Notes: generated from the letters alone by a model not told the origin. A stretch of DNA of 64,000 bases from Prorocentrum cordatum (GCA_963575745.1 CAUYUJ010007280.1:289501-353500), one strand, 5' to 3'. Shown: positions 24,335 to 34,652, counted from the stretch's first letter. Numbers and translations: made by a program.

Positions 24335-24415
24335 CTACACTTCCCTGATCGAGGCAACTCGTCTGGCGATCTCCTTCTGGATGCGCTGGTGGGGGTACTT
24401 CTTGATCGCGACCGC
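24335..24415 (-). CDS. C-terminal exon of an unidentified membrane protein
   Basis: The minus-strand frame reads VAIKKYPHQRIQKEIARRVA and SIREV, then a TAG stop at 24335-24337. The basic amphipathic sequence with a clean stop looks genuinely coding. It lies in the same strand as two hydrophobic exon candidates just upstream (24600-24672, 24700-24830). The 5' splice boundary is not resolved. Confidence 0.45.
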   Translation of the reverse strand, partial: AVAIKKYPHQRIQKEIARRVASIREV

Positions 24416-24599
24416 GGTGAGACAGGTCGGGCGGCGTAAAGGGACGAAGCGCGGAGGCACCGGCTTAAATTAGCGCGCAGGAGGAGGGGGGCGAACAGAG
24501 GAAGAGGACGAACGCGGAAAAGAAAAGACCACGCGGGGGGGGGGGGGGCAAACAGGAGAGGAGCTTCGCTGCCGCTCAAAAGACGGCGCACACCTGGAA

Positions 24600-24672
24600 G
24601 AGCTTCCGGACGAAGTGCAGCACCAGGAAGGTGTAATTCGAGGGCAGCTCCGCGCCCACGAAGAAAACCCCC
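24600..24672 (-). CDS. Internal exon, hydrophobic, unidentified membrane protein
   Basis: The minus-strand frame encodes GVFFVGAELPSNYTFLVLHF followed by VRKLFQ, ending at a CAG|GTGTGC donor. A TAG lies immediately 5' in the same frame (24675-24677) as part of CTCGTCTAG|CC. It could be the intron acceptor AG or a disabling stop. Likely a transmembrane or membrane-associated segment. Family not recognised. Confidence 0.45.
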
Positions 24673-24699
24673 GGCTAGACGAGCAGCGAGTCCACGACG

Positions 24700-24830
24700 G
24701 GCCGTCGGAACGCGGAACGTAGAGCAGCGAGGTCACCACTGCGAGGGAGATCCCCAGCATGCAAGCGCCCAACAGAACAAATTCGAAACGCCAGACACCG
24801 GGAAGGTGCCATGAATGCCACCGGGCGGTG
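24700..24830 (-). CDS. Candidate transmembrane exon
   Basis: The minus-strand frame includes RFEFVLLGACMLGISLAVVT and SLLYVP, a 20-plus-residue hydrophobic run typical of a membrane helix. It probably precedes the exon at 24600-24672, but the two are in different frames and only about 40 bp apart, so how they join is unclear. Confidence 0.35.
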
Positions 24831-25199
24831 ACGGGGCCCCGCGTCGCCGCGGTGGCGTGACGGTGCAGAGGACAGACAGACAGGCAATTGGACGGGGGAG
24901 AGCCGATAGGGCGGGTGCGACCGGCACGCGCCGCCCAGGTGGCAGGAGGGCACAGCTGAAGACTGCACCGGATGAGCAGCGCGGCGGGGGAGGGCCAGGT
25001 GTCCGTGCTGGTGGGGCTACTCAGTGCGTCGCGACCGCAGGCGAAAGCGCCAGCGGCGAGTAAGGTCCGAGCGGGCCGCGCAAGAGCCGAATTGCCCAAC
25101 GCCGACGGGCCGGCGACCTAAGCAGCACCTAAGCGGGCGGGCCTGCGTGAGGGGGGGTGCGGGCTGCAGCTGCCAGGAACCAGGCCCAGGAGCGCGCAC

Positions 25200-26039
25200 A
25201 TGCACGATTAACCAACCAGCGTTGAAGCGCAGCCAAAATGGCGCGGGGGTGGTATCAGGATGTGGCCAGGAAGACCCCACCACCAGCTGGTGGGGCTACG
25301 CGAAGCGTCAAGAATGGATGCATGAGGCCCATCGTTGGATCGCATCGCGATGCTATGTAGTAGATCGCACTTCCTGCAGCGCGGTGCCATTAGGATTGCT
25401 GCCCTCTTCTTTGGAGATTGGACGTGGGTGATGCTGCCGTGCTTTTGCTGCCGCCTTCCTTCGCGTCGTGACCCGTCGGTCTGCCATGCTGTTACTGTCA
25501 GGGTCAGTTCGGGGTGCGACCATTCAGGAGGGGCGGGAATGCTGTAGGTGTGGATGTGAGCATCGAGATCGGAATCCGCTAGGTGGCCGCTGATGTTGAC
25601 GTGCAGCGGGACCCATGCTGAGGCAGGGTGGAAGCGAGATAGAGGCTGATCGAATGCCCTGCTGCTGCCGTCCAGCTAGCGGTGAAGACCCGTCGGTGCA
25701 GTTGGACTGCTCGTCTACCGCGGTGGCAGCGGATGCGAAGCGGGCCGGGATAGGCACGGGCAATCCAGAGGTACAGTGGAAGCCAGTCCACAAGAAACCT
25801 TCCAATTAACCCGACCCTCAGACCCCTGGACGTCCATCGACTTTTGACCTAGGAACTTCACGCTTTCCACTGCAGAACCATCGAAACCCAAGAAACCCAT
25901 GGCAACCTAGAGGCAAGCAAGGTGTTTCTTGAAATGGGCCCCCGCTGTAGGCCAGCGTCGCAAGATCCCAGCTGGACTGGTGGTGATGCCACGTGCCGTG
26001 GCCGTCGGGCACAGCCTGCGCGCTGCAGAACGAGCGCGC
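25200..26039. other. No gene recognised
   Basis: Mixed DNA with several short partial inverted repeats around 25440-25790. No exon or element boundaries that I can support. Confidence 0.4.
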
Positions 26040-26041
26040 CA

Positions 26042-26074
<33 letters not shown>

Positions 26075-26075
26075 C

Positions 26076-26109
<34 letters not shown>

Positions 26110-26240
26110 CTCGCCGTCGCCGTCGCAGTCGCCGCCGCCGTCGCCGCCGCCGTCGCCGCCTTCGTCGTCATCGTCGTCGTCGCCGCCGCCGCCGCCTCCG
26201 CCGTCGTCGCCGTCGCCGTCGTCATCGTCCTCGTCGTCGG
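26040..26240. repeat. (GTC/GCC)n triplet array
   Basis: GTCGCC triplets with GTCGTC and ATCGTC variants. The mirrored open frames (Arg-rich, Ser/Pro-rich, Val/Ala-rich) are repeat translations. Confidence 0.95.
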
Positions 26241-26624
26241 TGGGAATTTCGACAGCTGCACTCGGCTAGGGCGGCTGCAGCAGGCCTCGGCGGCGAGTGC
26301 TGTCCAGCCGAGGGCTGCGTGACGCGGAGCGGTGTCAGAGTAGGGCGTTGGAGGCAAGGGCAGGAAGGTTGGAACCGTGGCGTGACGGTGCGCCTCCTCT
26401 CGGACGGGGGTCGTCATCGCCATCGTCGTCGTCATCATCGTCATCGTCATCGTCATCGCCGCGGGCCCCGGTTCCCAGCACAGGGAAGGGGAGTCGGTGT
26501 TGACCGAGTGCTCCGAGGCTGGTAGGGTTCTCGGCTGGTCGGCCATCCCGACCCTCGCTGGCTGTGTCTGCCCATGGCGGGTCCTGCGGCTGGGTGCGGT
26601 CGGGCAACTCCGCTCCGCACGTCG

Positions 26625-26770
26625 CGCGCCACGTCGCTCAGCCCCATGCCCTGCGAGCCGACGGCGTGTCGCTCCGCTCCGCGGGGCGGGAGACCGAGAA
26701 AGCCTGGGACGACGATGCCTGGGGACTGGGGCGCGGTCAGCGTGTCGCACCGAACCGTGGTGGGATCCAT
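26625..26770. repeat. Dispersed repeat H copy 1
   Basis: Shares TCCGCTCCGCGGGGCGG and GCGTGTCGC with 34850-35000. Similarity is diverged but shows in all frames of the translation, so it is a nucleotide repeat rather than a coding paralogue. Confidence 0.5.
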
Positions 26771-27228
26771 CGTCGCTGCCCGTCTGCGCAGCTGTGGGCT
26801 CTCGAAGACGCGGCGCTCCCAATCCGACTATCGGTGCGCCTCGGGTGCGGGAAGGCCGGGCTCGGGCCGGGGAGTCTGCGGCTCAGCCCGTACCACCTCA
26901 CACGGGGCGCTCGCGAGCAGCCCGCGCGAGGTCCCCCACGGCCTCGCGCCGCTCCTGCTCCGTGGGCACCTCGTGAGCCAACGGCTGCGCCCATCTTACG
27001 CTCATCGACGCTCACCTCGGCCAGTCTCCACAGACTCGGCCTGCGACTGTACTGCGGGGGAACGTTGGGGGGGGACCAGCTCAGAGGGGGAGGGACTCAT
27101 CGACCTGGAATCGGCGATACGTCGCCTATGCGACAGGCCCCGGTAGCAAGTCCGCACGATCTTGATCGGTCGATGAGGCGATTGGGGGTCGATGCATCCC
27201 CCCCTGAGCCTATCCCCCCTGGCGTTGC

Positions 27229-27404
27229 CTCTGACGCACGCTTCGACACTGCCCCGCACCTGCTGTGGCCTGCATCCCAGCAGGTGAGCTGCCGTCGACG
27301 CTGCCTCCCGCAGGGCGGGGGACGCGGCGCCGAGAGCTTGCTCCCCTCGGCCACCCCCTGTGCGTCGGCAGCGCAGCTCGAGCCCAATGGCAAGCGCAGC
27401 AGCT
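27229..27404 (-). CDS. Candidate Ala-rich exon next to a family A intron
   Basis: The minus-strand frame begins AAALAIGLELRCRRTGGGRG and continues with EAASTAAHLLGCRPQQVRGS. It starts after CCCCTGAG|AGCTGC and ends at GTCAGAG|GCAACG, matching the AG|GC donor style of the NRPS-like gene. Protein family unknown. Confidence 0.35.
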
Positions 27405-27612
27405 CTCAGGGGAACGAGCAAAGACATAAACATAAGCATCACAACTGGGAGGTACGCGCGGCTTTCTCGGCCCGCCGCTGGGGCCCCCTGGCGCGCTCCG
27501 TGCGCCAGGGAGGGGGGTCCAGCGCCGACCCGAGAAATCCGCGCGGACCTTCGAGTTTTCATGTTTCTGTCACTGCTCGCTCCCCTATAAGCGCCCCCCC
27601 TTGAGTCAGCTC
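27405..27612 (-). mobile_element. Family A element, copy A2, candidate intron
   Basis: Outer arms GGGGAACGAGCAAAGACATA and its inverse CACTGCTCGCTCCCC mirror each other; inner arms carry the family A CCGCGCGGACCT motif. On the minus strand the flanks read GAGAG|GAGCTG and CCTGAG|AGCTGC, an imperfect direct repeat of the AG|G type. This would make the element a GA-AG intron of 208 bp. Confidence 0.6.
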
Positions 27613-27639
27613 CTCTCGGCAAAAGCGGCCACGTTGGGG

Positions 27640-27675
27640 AGGGGAGGGGGGGGGAGGGATCCTGCAGGAGGAGGA

Positions 27676-27707
<32 letters not shown>

Positions 27708-27780
27708 GAGGAGGAGGAGGAGGAGGAGGAGGAGGAGGAGGAGGAGGAGGAGGAGCAGGAGGAGGAGCAGGAGGAGGAAG
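27640..27780. repeat. (GGA)n microsatellite
   Basis: GGA triplets with G-runs at the left and GCA variants at the right. Confidence 0.95.
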
Positions 27781-28004
27781 AAAGGGGCGACATGGGGAGG
27801 CGCGCGACAAGGACGCGAAACCGGGAACAGCAAGGCCACGCCGCTGCGGGGAGCCCGTCGGCGCGTCGCTGCTGAAGAAAGACCACTGCAAGACACCGCG
27901 ACGCAGCAGCACCCCGACGGGCTCCCCACGCCAGCGTGTCAGTTGACACTGCGGGCCCGCAGGGCGGCCGTGTGACCTTGCGCTTCCCCCAGGGGGATCG
28001 ATCT

Positions 28005-28168
28005 AAAGGGGCCCTGGGACACACAAATAAATACACACGAATAAAAGGGTTCTCCATATTTTCCATATTTTTGGATTGTCGTCTTCCCCCCCATTTCCAA
28101 TATTTTCCTATATTTTCCGGGGGAACGACGATTAAATGTGTCTGTGTTGTTTCCCTCCTGACGATCTT
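28005..28168. repeat. Family J dispersed element, copy 1
   Basis: Runs from GGGGCCCTGGGACACACAAA through TTTTCCATATTTTTGG to ACGACGATTAAATGTGTCTG and CCCTCCTGA. AT-rich centre in GC-rich surroundings. Matches 33500-33662 at most positions; ends contain weakly inverted ACACAGA/TCTGTGT motifs. Confidence 0.75.
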
Positions 28169-28489
28169 TTCCTTGGGGTTGCCTGTGGGTGCTTGGTCAT
28201 ATCGGTGGCGCGGAGCGGCGGCATGGCGGCGTACCCCCTGTAGCCTAAGGGGCGTGGCCTCGCGCGCGAGGTTCCGGAACGCGGCTTCCGCTCAGACCTC
28301 GCCTGCATGGGCCTCCCGTGCACGTGAAGGCAGGAGTTGTGGCAGCAGATGTTGAGAACAGGTTACATCACTGGTATTAGCAGGACCTCTGTCGCTCAGT
28401 GATCAGAGCGGAAGTCCAATGAGCTGAAGGCTTGGGGCTCAAATTCCCAGAGTCTGCCCATTCTGTACACCGTTTCGCCCCGTGCAGGT

Positions 28490-28695
28490 AGGTGATCGCT
28501 GGAAAGCGCCGAGCGAGCGCGCCGCTCGACGCGGTCGAAGCTGCCACGGACGTCCGCGGGCTCGTCAGCTTTTGAGCCCGCGGGAATTCCTGGGGGGGGT
28601 CGAATTGCGCCCTCGCTCGGCGCTTGCCCTGCGGTAACTCCCGCGGGCGCGAACATCGAGCCCGCGGAATGTCCGGGCAGCGTCCATTGGTTGGG
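28490..28695. repeat. Degenerate GAGCCCGCGGAAT repeats, part 1
   Basis: Units built around CGCGCTCGCTCGGCGC and ATCGAGCCCGCGGAATGTC, with spacing near 90-110 bp. The same unit resumes at 28925-29280 on the other side of a 113-bp dimer, and a diverged copy is at 30295-30390. Confidence 0.7.
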
Positions 28696-28920
28696 CGCCC
28701 GAGTTATCCGGGGTAACTCGGGTCCGGGGTAACTCGGGTTCGGATTCCCGAAAAAGGAACCCGAATTAGCCCTGACCCGAGTTACCCCTGATGATGCGGG
28801 GCTCTGGACGCCCGAGTTATCCGGGGTAACTCGGGTCCGGGGTAACTCGGGTTCGGATTCCCGAAAAAGGAACCCGAATTAGCCCTGACCCGAGTTACCC
28901 CTGATGATTCGGGGCTCTGA
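28696..28920. repeat. 113-bp tandem dimer with internal palindromes, copy 1
   Basis: Two head-to-tail 113-bp units start at 28696 and 28809. Each unit holds GGGGTAACTCGGGTC and its exact inverse GACCCGAGTTACCCC, plus AACTCGGGTTCGGATTC facing GGAACCCGAATTAG, so each can fold into a long hairpin. An identical arrangement is found at 35375-35600. Confidence 0.9.
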
Positions 28921-28924
28921 ATAG

Positions 28925-29280
28925 GGTCGAATGGCTCGCTCGTCCAGCGCGCCCCCTGCGGCAAATTCCGCGGGCACGGCAATCGAGCCCGCGAAGTTCC
29001 TGAGCTTGATCTACCAGGCCGAGTGGCGCGCTCGCTCGGCGAAAAAATGACGTGGGCGCGACAATCGAGCCCGCGGAATGTCTGGACAGTTTCTGCAAGG
29101 TCATATGCCGCGCTCGCTCGGCGCTTCCCCTGCGATGAATCTCTGAGGGTGCGAAGATCGAGCCCGCGAAATTTCCGGCCAGTTTCCACAGGGTCGAGCG
29201 CGAAACTCGATCCCGCGAAATGTCTGGGCATTTTCCAAAAGGGTCGAACGGCGCGCTCGCCAGTCGCTCCCCCAGCTACA
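28925..29280. repeat. Degenerate GAGCCCGCGGAAT repeats, part 2
   Basis: At least four diverged units containing AATCGAGCCCGCG and a following TCTGGACAGTTTC-like segment. Confidence 0.7.
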
Positions 29281-29329
29281 ACGCAAGGAAGCCCCACTCA
29301 GAGTCTTAGCCGTGAGGCCTACGACGAGC

Positions 29330-30265
29330 CCTGGTAGTGAGCGATGCTACAAGTCCTAAGAGGGAGTCCTGGCTCGGGTCCACTGGGTGGGGGTGCTACT
29401 TCTGAATTTCCGGTGGAGCACCCCACTAATGGTCCTGGTAGGGAATCCTACTGAAGAGGCCGCGCAGGGAGTCCGACTCAGAGTCTTCGTAGGGAGTCGC
29501 ACTAAAAGTCCTTGGAGGGAGTCCTGTTCGGAGTGCCAGTAGGGAGTCGCATGAGAAGCCTTAGTAGGGGTCGCACTAAAGAGTCCTGCCGGGGAGACTC
29601 ACAGGCAGAGCCCCACGAAAAATTCGACTCTGGAAAACTACGGAGCCACTGAGAGTCTTAGTCGGGAGCCCTCACATTGGCATTTGAATATCGGCGGTGG
29701 ACAAACCTCCCTTTAGCAAACCTCCCCTTGGTGAAAACGGCCTGGGACCGACACCGACGGACCTGGACCCGCAAAATTGACGACCTCGACGCCCTCTCGC
29801 AAACCGAAAACGGCCAATTCCTTAATCGACGTGTCAGGGTAGGAGGTCGATCCACCTCCGAGAATAAGAAATTATGCCAGAAGTCCCTGGTATGGAACCC
29901 TGCTAAGTTTCAGTGCAGGCAGTCCGGCTAACAACCGGATCACAAAGTCCGACCAGGGCGTCGTGCCGAGAGTCCAGGCAGGGAGGCGCGCCAAGCTTCC
30001 CCCTACTGGGGAGCATCACTGAGGGCTCGGGATGGGTTCCAATACGATTTCTAAAACATGCGTCTTGCTACGAGTCCGCGTAGGGGCTCGGATCGGACTG
30101 GGAGTCCCAGGTGGGGAGTCCCACGAACAGTCCCAGTAACAGGTATCACTCGGCGCCCTGGCAGGGAGCGCGTCCTACTTTGAGCCTCAGATAGGAGTCC
30201 TGAGAAGAGCCCTAGCAGGGCGTCCCACGAAGGGTCCTTCGTAGGGAGCCTCCTTCAACCCAGAA
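29330..30265. repeat. 25-bp minisatellite GTCCTNGTAGGGAGTCNCACTAAAA
   Basis: Cleanest at 29480-29600, where successive units GTCTTCGTAGGGAGTCGCAC... are 25 bp apart; strongly diverged elsewhere. Interrupted at 29690-29847 by a family N element. Related units reappear at 31370-31660 and 36555-36640. Confidence 0.75.
29690..29847. repeat. Family N dispersed repeat, copy 1
   Basis: About 158 bp from CGGCGGTGGACAAACCTCCC through CGACGCCCTCTCGC to AATCGACGTGTCAGGGTAGG. Matches 51980-52138. Confidence 0.75.
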
Positions 30266-30504
30266 GGAGTCCCAGTTGCTTGCCGCCGAACGTTCGGCGC
30301 CTCCCCCCGCGAGACACGCCGAGGGCACGAACAGCGAGCACGCGGAGGCGCTGGGCAGCTGCCACAGGAGTCGAAGTGCGCGCTCGCCCCGCGCGTGCTC
30401 CGCGATGGCACTGGGACGTCCTGCGTCAGAGTCGTGACAAGGGGGCCTACCACGAGTCTGGGTATGGAGAGGTGCTAAGAGTTCTCGCGAGGGGCCCTTA
30501 ATCT

Positions 30505-30551
30505 ATGTGTATATATATATATATATATACACACATATATATATATATATG
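30505..30551. repeat. (TA)n microsatellite
   Basis: TA repeat with an ACACA interruption. Confidence 0.95.
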
Positions 30552-30679
30552 TACAAGTGGCACGTGTGTGCCCAGGCTCATACAACAAGCTGAAGGGGCG
30601 TTTGAAGCAGGAGTGACATGCAACAGCGAAGTCGCACTCGAGCGCAAGTGGGGTTGCCACACCTTGCGATGTGTGTACC

Positions 30680-31060
30680 AGGGCCCCCCAGGAAGCCTCA
30701 GGAGGCCCGACTTGGATACCAGAAGAGGCTCCAGGAGGCCCCAGGATTGTGAGTGTTGTGTGTGTGATGTGTGCTTTGTGTGGTGCGTGCTTTTTGTGTG
30801 TTGTCGGTGTTGTGTGTGTGTATGTTATGTTTGTCTAGCGTGTGATGTGTTGGGCGTGATTTGTGTCTCTGTGTGTGCATGTAGTTCTGAAGCCCCAGGA
30901 GGCCCCAGGAGGCCCCAGGCGGCCTCAGCAGGCCCAGGAGAACTCCAGGAGGCTCCGAGGCGGGGTCTGGGGTACCAGAAGGTCCAGAAAGCCCCAGGAG
31001 GCCCCAGGAGGTTCCAGGAGGCCCCCAGGAGGCTCCGAGGAGGGGTCTGGGGCTCGATTT
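30680..31060. repeat. CCCCAGGAGG 11-bp minisatellite with a TG-rich insert
   Basis: Units of CCCCAGGAGGC flank a T/G-rich stretch (30745-30885). Confidence 0.75.
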
Positions 31061-31256
31061 TGGGAGGATGTCTCAGGCGAAACCGCCATTCTCTGAGAAT
31101 CGGGGTCAAAATTATTGAAATTACCATGTGTTTTTGAAGGTTTTACCGATTTTCAGATTTTCGAGGATGTCCCGAGCGAAACCGCCAGAAAAATCGCGGA
31201 CGACGTGCGCATTAATCGCCTCTGAGCTCTACTCCCTCGGAGAGGTGCGTATGATA

Positions 31257-31257
31257 A

Positions 31258-31293
<36 letters not shown>
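31257..31293. repeat. (TA)n microsatellite
   Basis: Pure TA run of about 18 units. Confidence 0.95.
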
Positions 31294-31298
<5 letters not shown>

Positions 31299-31369
31299 CC
31301 TCGTCCTACGTATTGGTAACGTTATTAGCCGCACTCGGCGGAGCGAGGGGTCCTTGAAAAAGGGTCCTT

Positions 31370-31660
31370 TCGTGGGGGGGGTCCTACTCAGTAGGGAGCC
31401 CCGCGAAGGAGCCCTAGCACGGAGCATTGCCAACAGTCCTAGCAGGGAATCCCAGACAAGAGGCCACGAAGAAAGTCGGCCTAAGAGTCTTCGCGTAGGG
31501 GGTCACGCTGGTAGTCCTGGTAGGGAGTCCTCCTAGGAGTGCTAGTCGGGAGTATGGCCAAGAGCTGTTGTAAGGGTCTCGCTCAGAGTTCTGGCAGGGA
31601 GGACAAACTTTCAGGAACAGGTCCTAGCAAGAGCCTTGGTAAGAGTCCGTGCTGGAGACC
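31370..31660. repeat. 25-bp type minisatellite, second block
   Basis: CCTAGCAGGGAATCC / CCTGGTAGGGAGTCC units like those at 29330-30265. Its first 75 bp closely match 36555-36640. Confidence 0.65.
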
Positions 31661-32199
31661 CCTCAGGAGCCCGAAACTATTTGTTCGTTGTTTGTTTCTC
31701 TCTCTCTCTCTCTCTGTCTCCCTGTTTCTACCTTCGTGTGGAAAGAGACCGTGGAAACACTGCGGGAACCAGAGAACAGGCAAGATCACAGAACCTAGAA
31801 GACAGGAAAGAGTGCACATGGCAGCAGCGCGAGCGGCCCTTCCCTCGCGCCTAGCGGCGGAGGCAGATGTAGTTGCCAACATCCTTTGCCGTGGAGACCT
31901 CGCGCGCGCTTGCGCGCAAGAGGAGGCCGGCCCTGCAGGCGAAGGACAAGAGGAACGACCATATAACAACTGCTGCAGCAGCGCGTGCCACCAGGCCGGC
32001 GGCATCGGCAACAAGACTTCCACAACTGACAGCAACGACATGGCTATCAAGCAATCAAACAATCAGGCAAAAGCGCGCACGCGACACACTGGACGTCATC
32101 AAGTAAGCCAACAGCCAACCAGCAGCAGCCGCCATAGAAGTCCACCAGACCCCCTTGCGTGGACCATCAGGCTGCGAGGCGTGAGTTTCAGCAACTGTC

Positions 32200-32960
32200 C
32201 AGCTTAGCCCTTTCGAGCGCACTGTGGCACCCTGCAACATCTTGATACCCTGAAGACCATTGCAACTTGGTTGCAGGTCCTGAAGGTTACAGAACTCATG
32301 TACCGGCTTCTCGGGAGGCGAGATGACAAGCCGCTGAGGACGCGCGCGACCCCCCTCGGCCCGAACGTCGCCTGTAACCACCTCCGGACTACGTGTCCAC
32401 ATCTCCTGAACTTTTTGCTCATCGAAAAAACAAAGACCCGCGCCCCCGAGGCCACGACACCTCATGAGAAAACAATGGTCCTGCGCCTGCGATGGGGCGA
32501 CCGCTGTGGATCTTCGCCTTCGGGGCATCGGATTCCACTGCAGAAACGCTGGTCCTTTGCCTTCGAGGACACGATCCCGCGTAAAACGAATGGCCCGGGC
32601 CTTAGAGACCCTTAATTCTCTGTAACAAAATAAGGGCCCCGTGCCTTCAAAGACACGGTCCATAGGAAAAGCCATGAGGCCCGTGTGGTCGAGGTCACGG
32701 CCCTCGTTGCTTTGTTTGTTCAGCAGACCCGCGCCTTCAAGGCCACGAGCCCGAGCAAAAAACAATGGTCTGCGGCAACTTCTGGGGCCTACAATACCTT
32801 CTTGTTGGCTCTGTTGCGAATCGACCCCAATCTGCGCGAATCGACGCTAATCGACGCTAGATCGACGCTAGTCGACACTGGTCGACGCCAGTCGTCGCTA
32901 GCCGTCGCCAATCGACGCAACTGCATCGACTATCGCCGACGCCAGTGCACCCTACAGGCG
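32200..32960. repeat. Degenerate tandem repeats
   Basis: 32400-32780 contains diverged units ending in CGCCTTCGAGGCCACGA with AAAACAATGGTC between them. 32820-32940 is a short-period array of ATCGACGCTA-type units. No exon supported. Confidence 0.55.
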
Positions 32961-33112
32961 GAGATCTACGAGAGGACACGAGGCTCCGTTGATTCGTCAC
33001 CGAAGCCGTGGATCCCCGCCGCCAGCGTGGGTGCACCGCAGAGGGAGGACACGAGCGGCAGCAGGGGCGGGAGCGGAAGCGGCAAGCTCGGGAGGTCGCG
33101 GCGGCCCCCCTG

Positions 33113-33300
33113 GTCTCTTAGGAGACCGATTTCTGACCACACCCACTTCCCGAGGTGCCTTGCGAAAAGCGGTTTCCAGAGGTGGAGGTGGGCAGCTTCC
33201 CCGCCCCAGGGGGAGGAAAACTACCCACTTCCACCCCCGAGGGCCTATCATAGAATCGAGGATCCAGCGGTGGATGTGGTCAGAAATCGGTCTTCGGTCT
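33113..33300. mobile_element. Family K MITE with perfect 22-bp class TIRs
   Basis: GACCGATTTCTGACCACACC at 33124 is inverted at the right end (GTGTGGTCAGAAATCGGTC-like, GTGGATG spacing) ending at 33292. The flanks share GGTCTCT (near 33113-33119 and 33295-33301), a likely target-site duplication. One copy in the window. Confidence 0.8.
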
Positions 33301-33499
33301 CTGCCGCGGGGGCATGGGACAGGGCCCACGGCGGCCGAGAGGGGCCGGTCGACTCGCAGCGGGCTGCCACTCGAGCCGTGGAGAGGTTCCTGTTGGCAGC
33401 CGCAGCCGCGGAGAGCCACGGGTGGGCGGCCTGCGCCGACCAAGGCGGCGGTCGCCCCCGATCTCTCGGGACGGAGGCCAGTGCAAAGCTCGGGCCACT

Positions 33500-33662
33500 G
33501 AAGGGGCCCCAGGACACACAGATAGATACACACAAATCAAAGGATTCCCCATCTTTTCATATATTTTCTGGGTTTCTGTCTTCCCCCCACTTCCCATATT
33601 TTCCCATCTTTTCCTGGGAGTCGACGATTAAGTGTGTCTGTGTGTTTCTTTCCCTCCTGAGC
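33500..33662. repeat. Family J dispersed element, copy 2
   Basis: GGGGCCCCAGGACACACAGA ... TCGACGATTAAGTGTGTCTG ... CCCTCCTGAG; colinear with 28005-28168. On the minus strand its edges read CTCAG|GAGGG, the same AG|GA pattern as introns elsewhere in the window. Confidence 0.75.
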
Positions 33663-33804
33663 CACGCCTCCCTCCGACGCGGCCGCGGAGGCACAAAGGA
33701 AGGGGGAGCCCCGCTCAGATGAGACTCATTCCCCCCTGGCCTGTGCCGACTGCGCGCGCACCTGCACCGAACCTGGCAAGGGCCCATCCTGGGCCTAGGA
33801 CTGG

Positions 33805-33961
33805 GTCGGGCCTGTCCACCTACAGGGGGATTTTGGACGAAAAATCAAAGCAGATTCGAAGAATACTAAAGATGCCCCAAAATATTCAAAACATAGACCC
33901 CAGACTATTTTTTGACTATTTTTGAATCTTCCCCCTGTAGAGGGACAGGCCCGACTTAAGC
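33805..33961. mobile_element. Family G foldback element, copy 1
   Basis: GGGTCGGGCCTGTCCACC and CTACAGGGGGATTTTGG at the left are mirrored by CTTCCCCCTGTAG and GGGACAGGCCCGAC at the right. The AT-rich core suggests a non-autonomous DNA element. The TCGGGC...CAGGGGGA ends are shared with 37816-37941. Confidence 0.75.
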
Positions 33962-34096
33962 CTAGGATCGGTGTGTGCTGTGCGCCCTCCTGGAACAGCG
34001 CGGAAGGCACGTGCACCGATCCGGTGCCCAGAAGCGTCCTGGCTGAGATTGGCGCAGGCGCACAGTTGACGCCCCCGGAAGATCAGCATGAGCAGG

Positions 34097-34310
34097 AGAT
34101 CGGTTGGCGGCGAGCGAAGGGGGAAGTGAAAAGAAGAAGGCATTCTCAGAAGGCGGCGAGACTTCTCAGAAGTCCTCGCGCCTTCTGAGAAGCTGTCTGC
34201 GTCTTCAGGGAAGGCTTCAGAAACTTCTCGGAAGGCCGGGGGACTTCCGAGCCTTCTGAGAAGGCCCGCCCCTTCTCACGTCCCCCCCTCTCTGGCCGCA
34301 GACACGAGGC
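34097..34310. mobile_element. Family I element, copy 1
   Basis: Starts GGCGGCGAGCGAAGGGGGAA and contains a run of CTTCTCAGAAGGC-type palindromes. Colinear with 49955-50170, where both inverted ends are better preserved. Confidence 0.65.
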
Positions 34311-34529
34311 AGGAGCAAGAGCTGGCGGCGCGCAAAGGGGGGTAGGGGGAGGGAGAAGGCTTCTTAGAAGCACCCTGCTTCTTCGAAGGCCCTGGCCTTA
34401 CGTCTATAGAGAAGGCCTGCGCCTTCCAAGAAGCAGGGTTGCTTCCAAGAAGCCTTCCCCCCTCCTCCTACCCCCCTCTGCGCGTGGCCGAAGGAGGGGT
34501 GCTTTTTGACCTGCCGGGGCCACGAAACA

Positions 34530-34652
34530 TCTGAGACTTCACGGCAGCGAGCTCCACACAACTCGGCCAGGGGGTGCACGAGCACGGCCGCTCGGCCTAG
34601 GTCGCGATCCGCACGGCTGGCCGTGGTGCCCGGGAGCTCCCAGCCCTCCACA
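34530..34652 (-). CDS. Candidate exon, unidentified
   Basis: The minus-strand frame reads GWELPGTTASRADRDLGRAA and VLVHPLAELCGARCREVSD. Composition resembles coding exons in the window. It lies just downstream of family L on the same strand; boundaries and family unknown. Confidence 0.25.

Noticed and set aside
31257-31293. TATA-type promoter
   Set aside because: A pure TA microsatellite with no gene start nearby; dinoflagellate promoters are not known to rely on TATA boxes.
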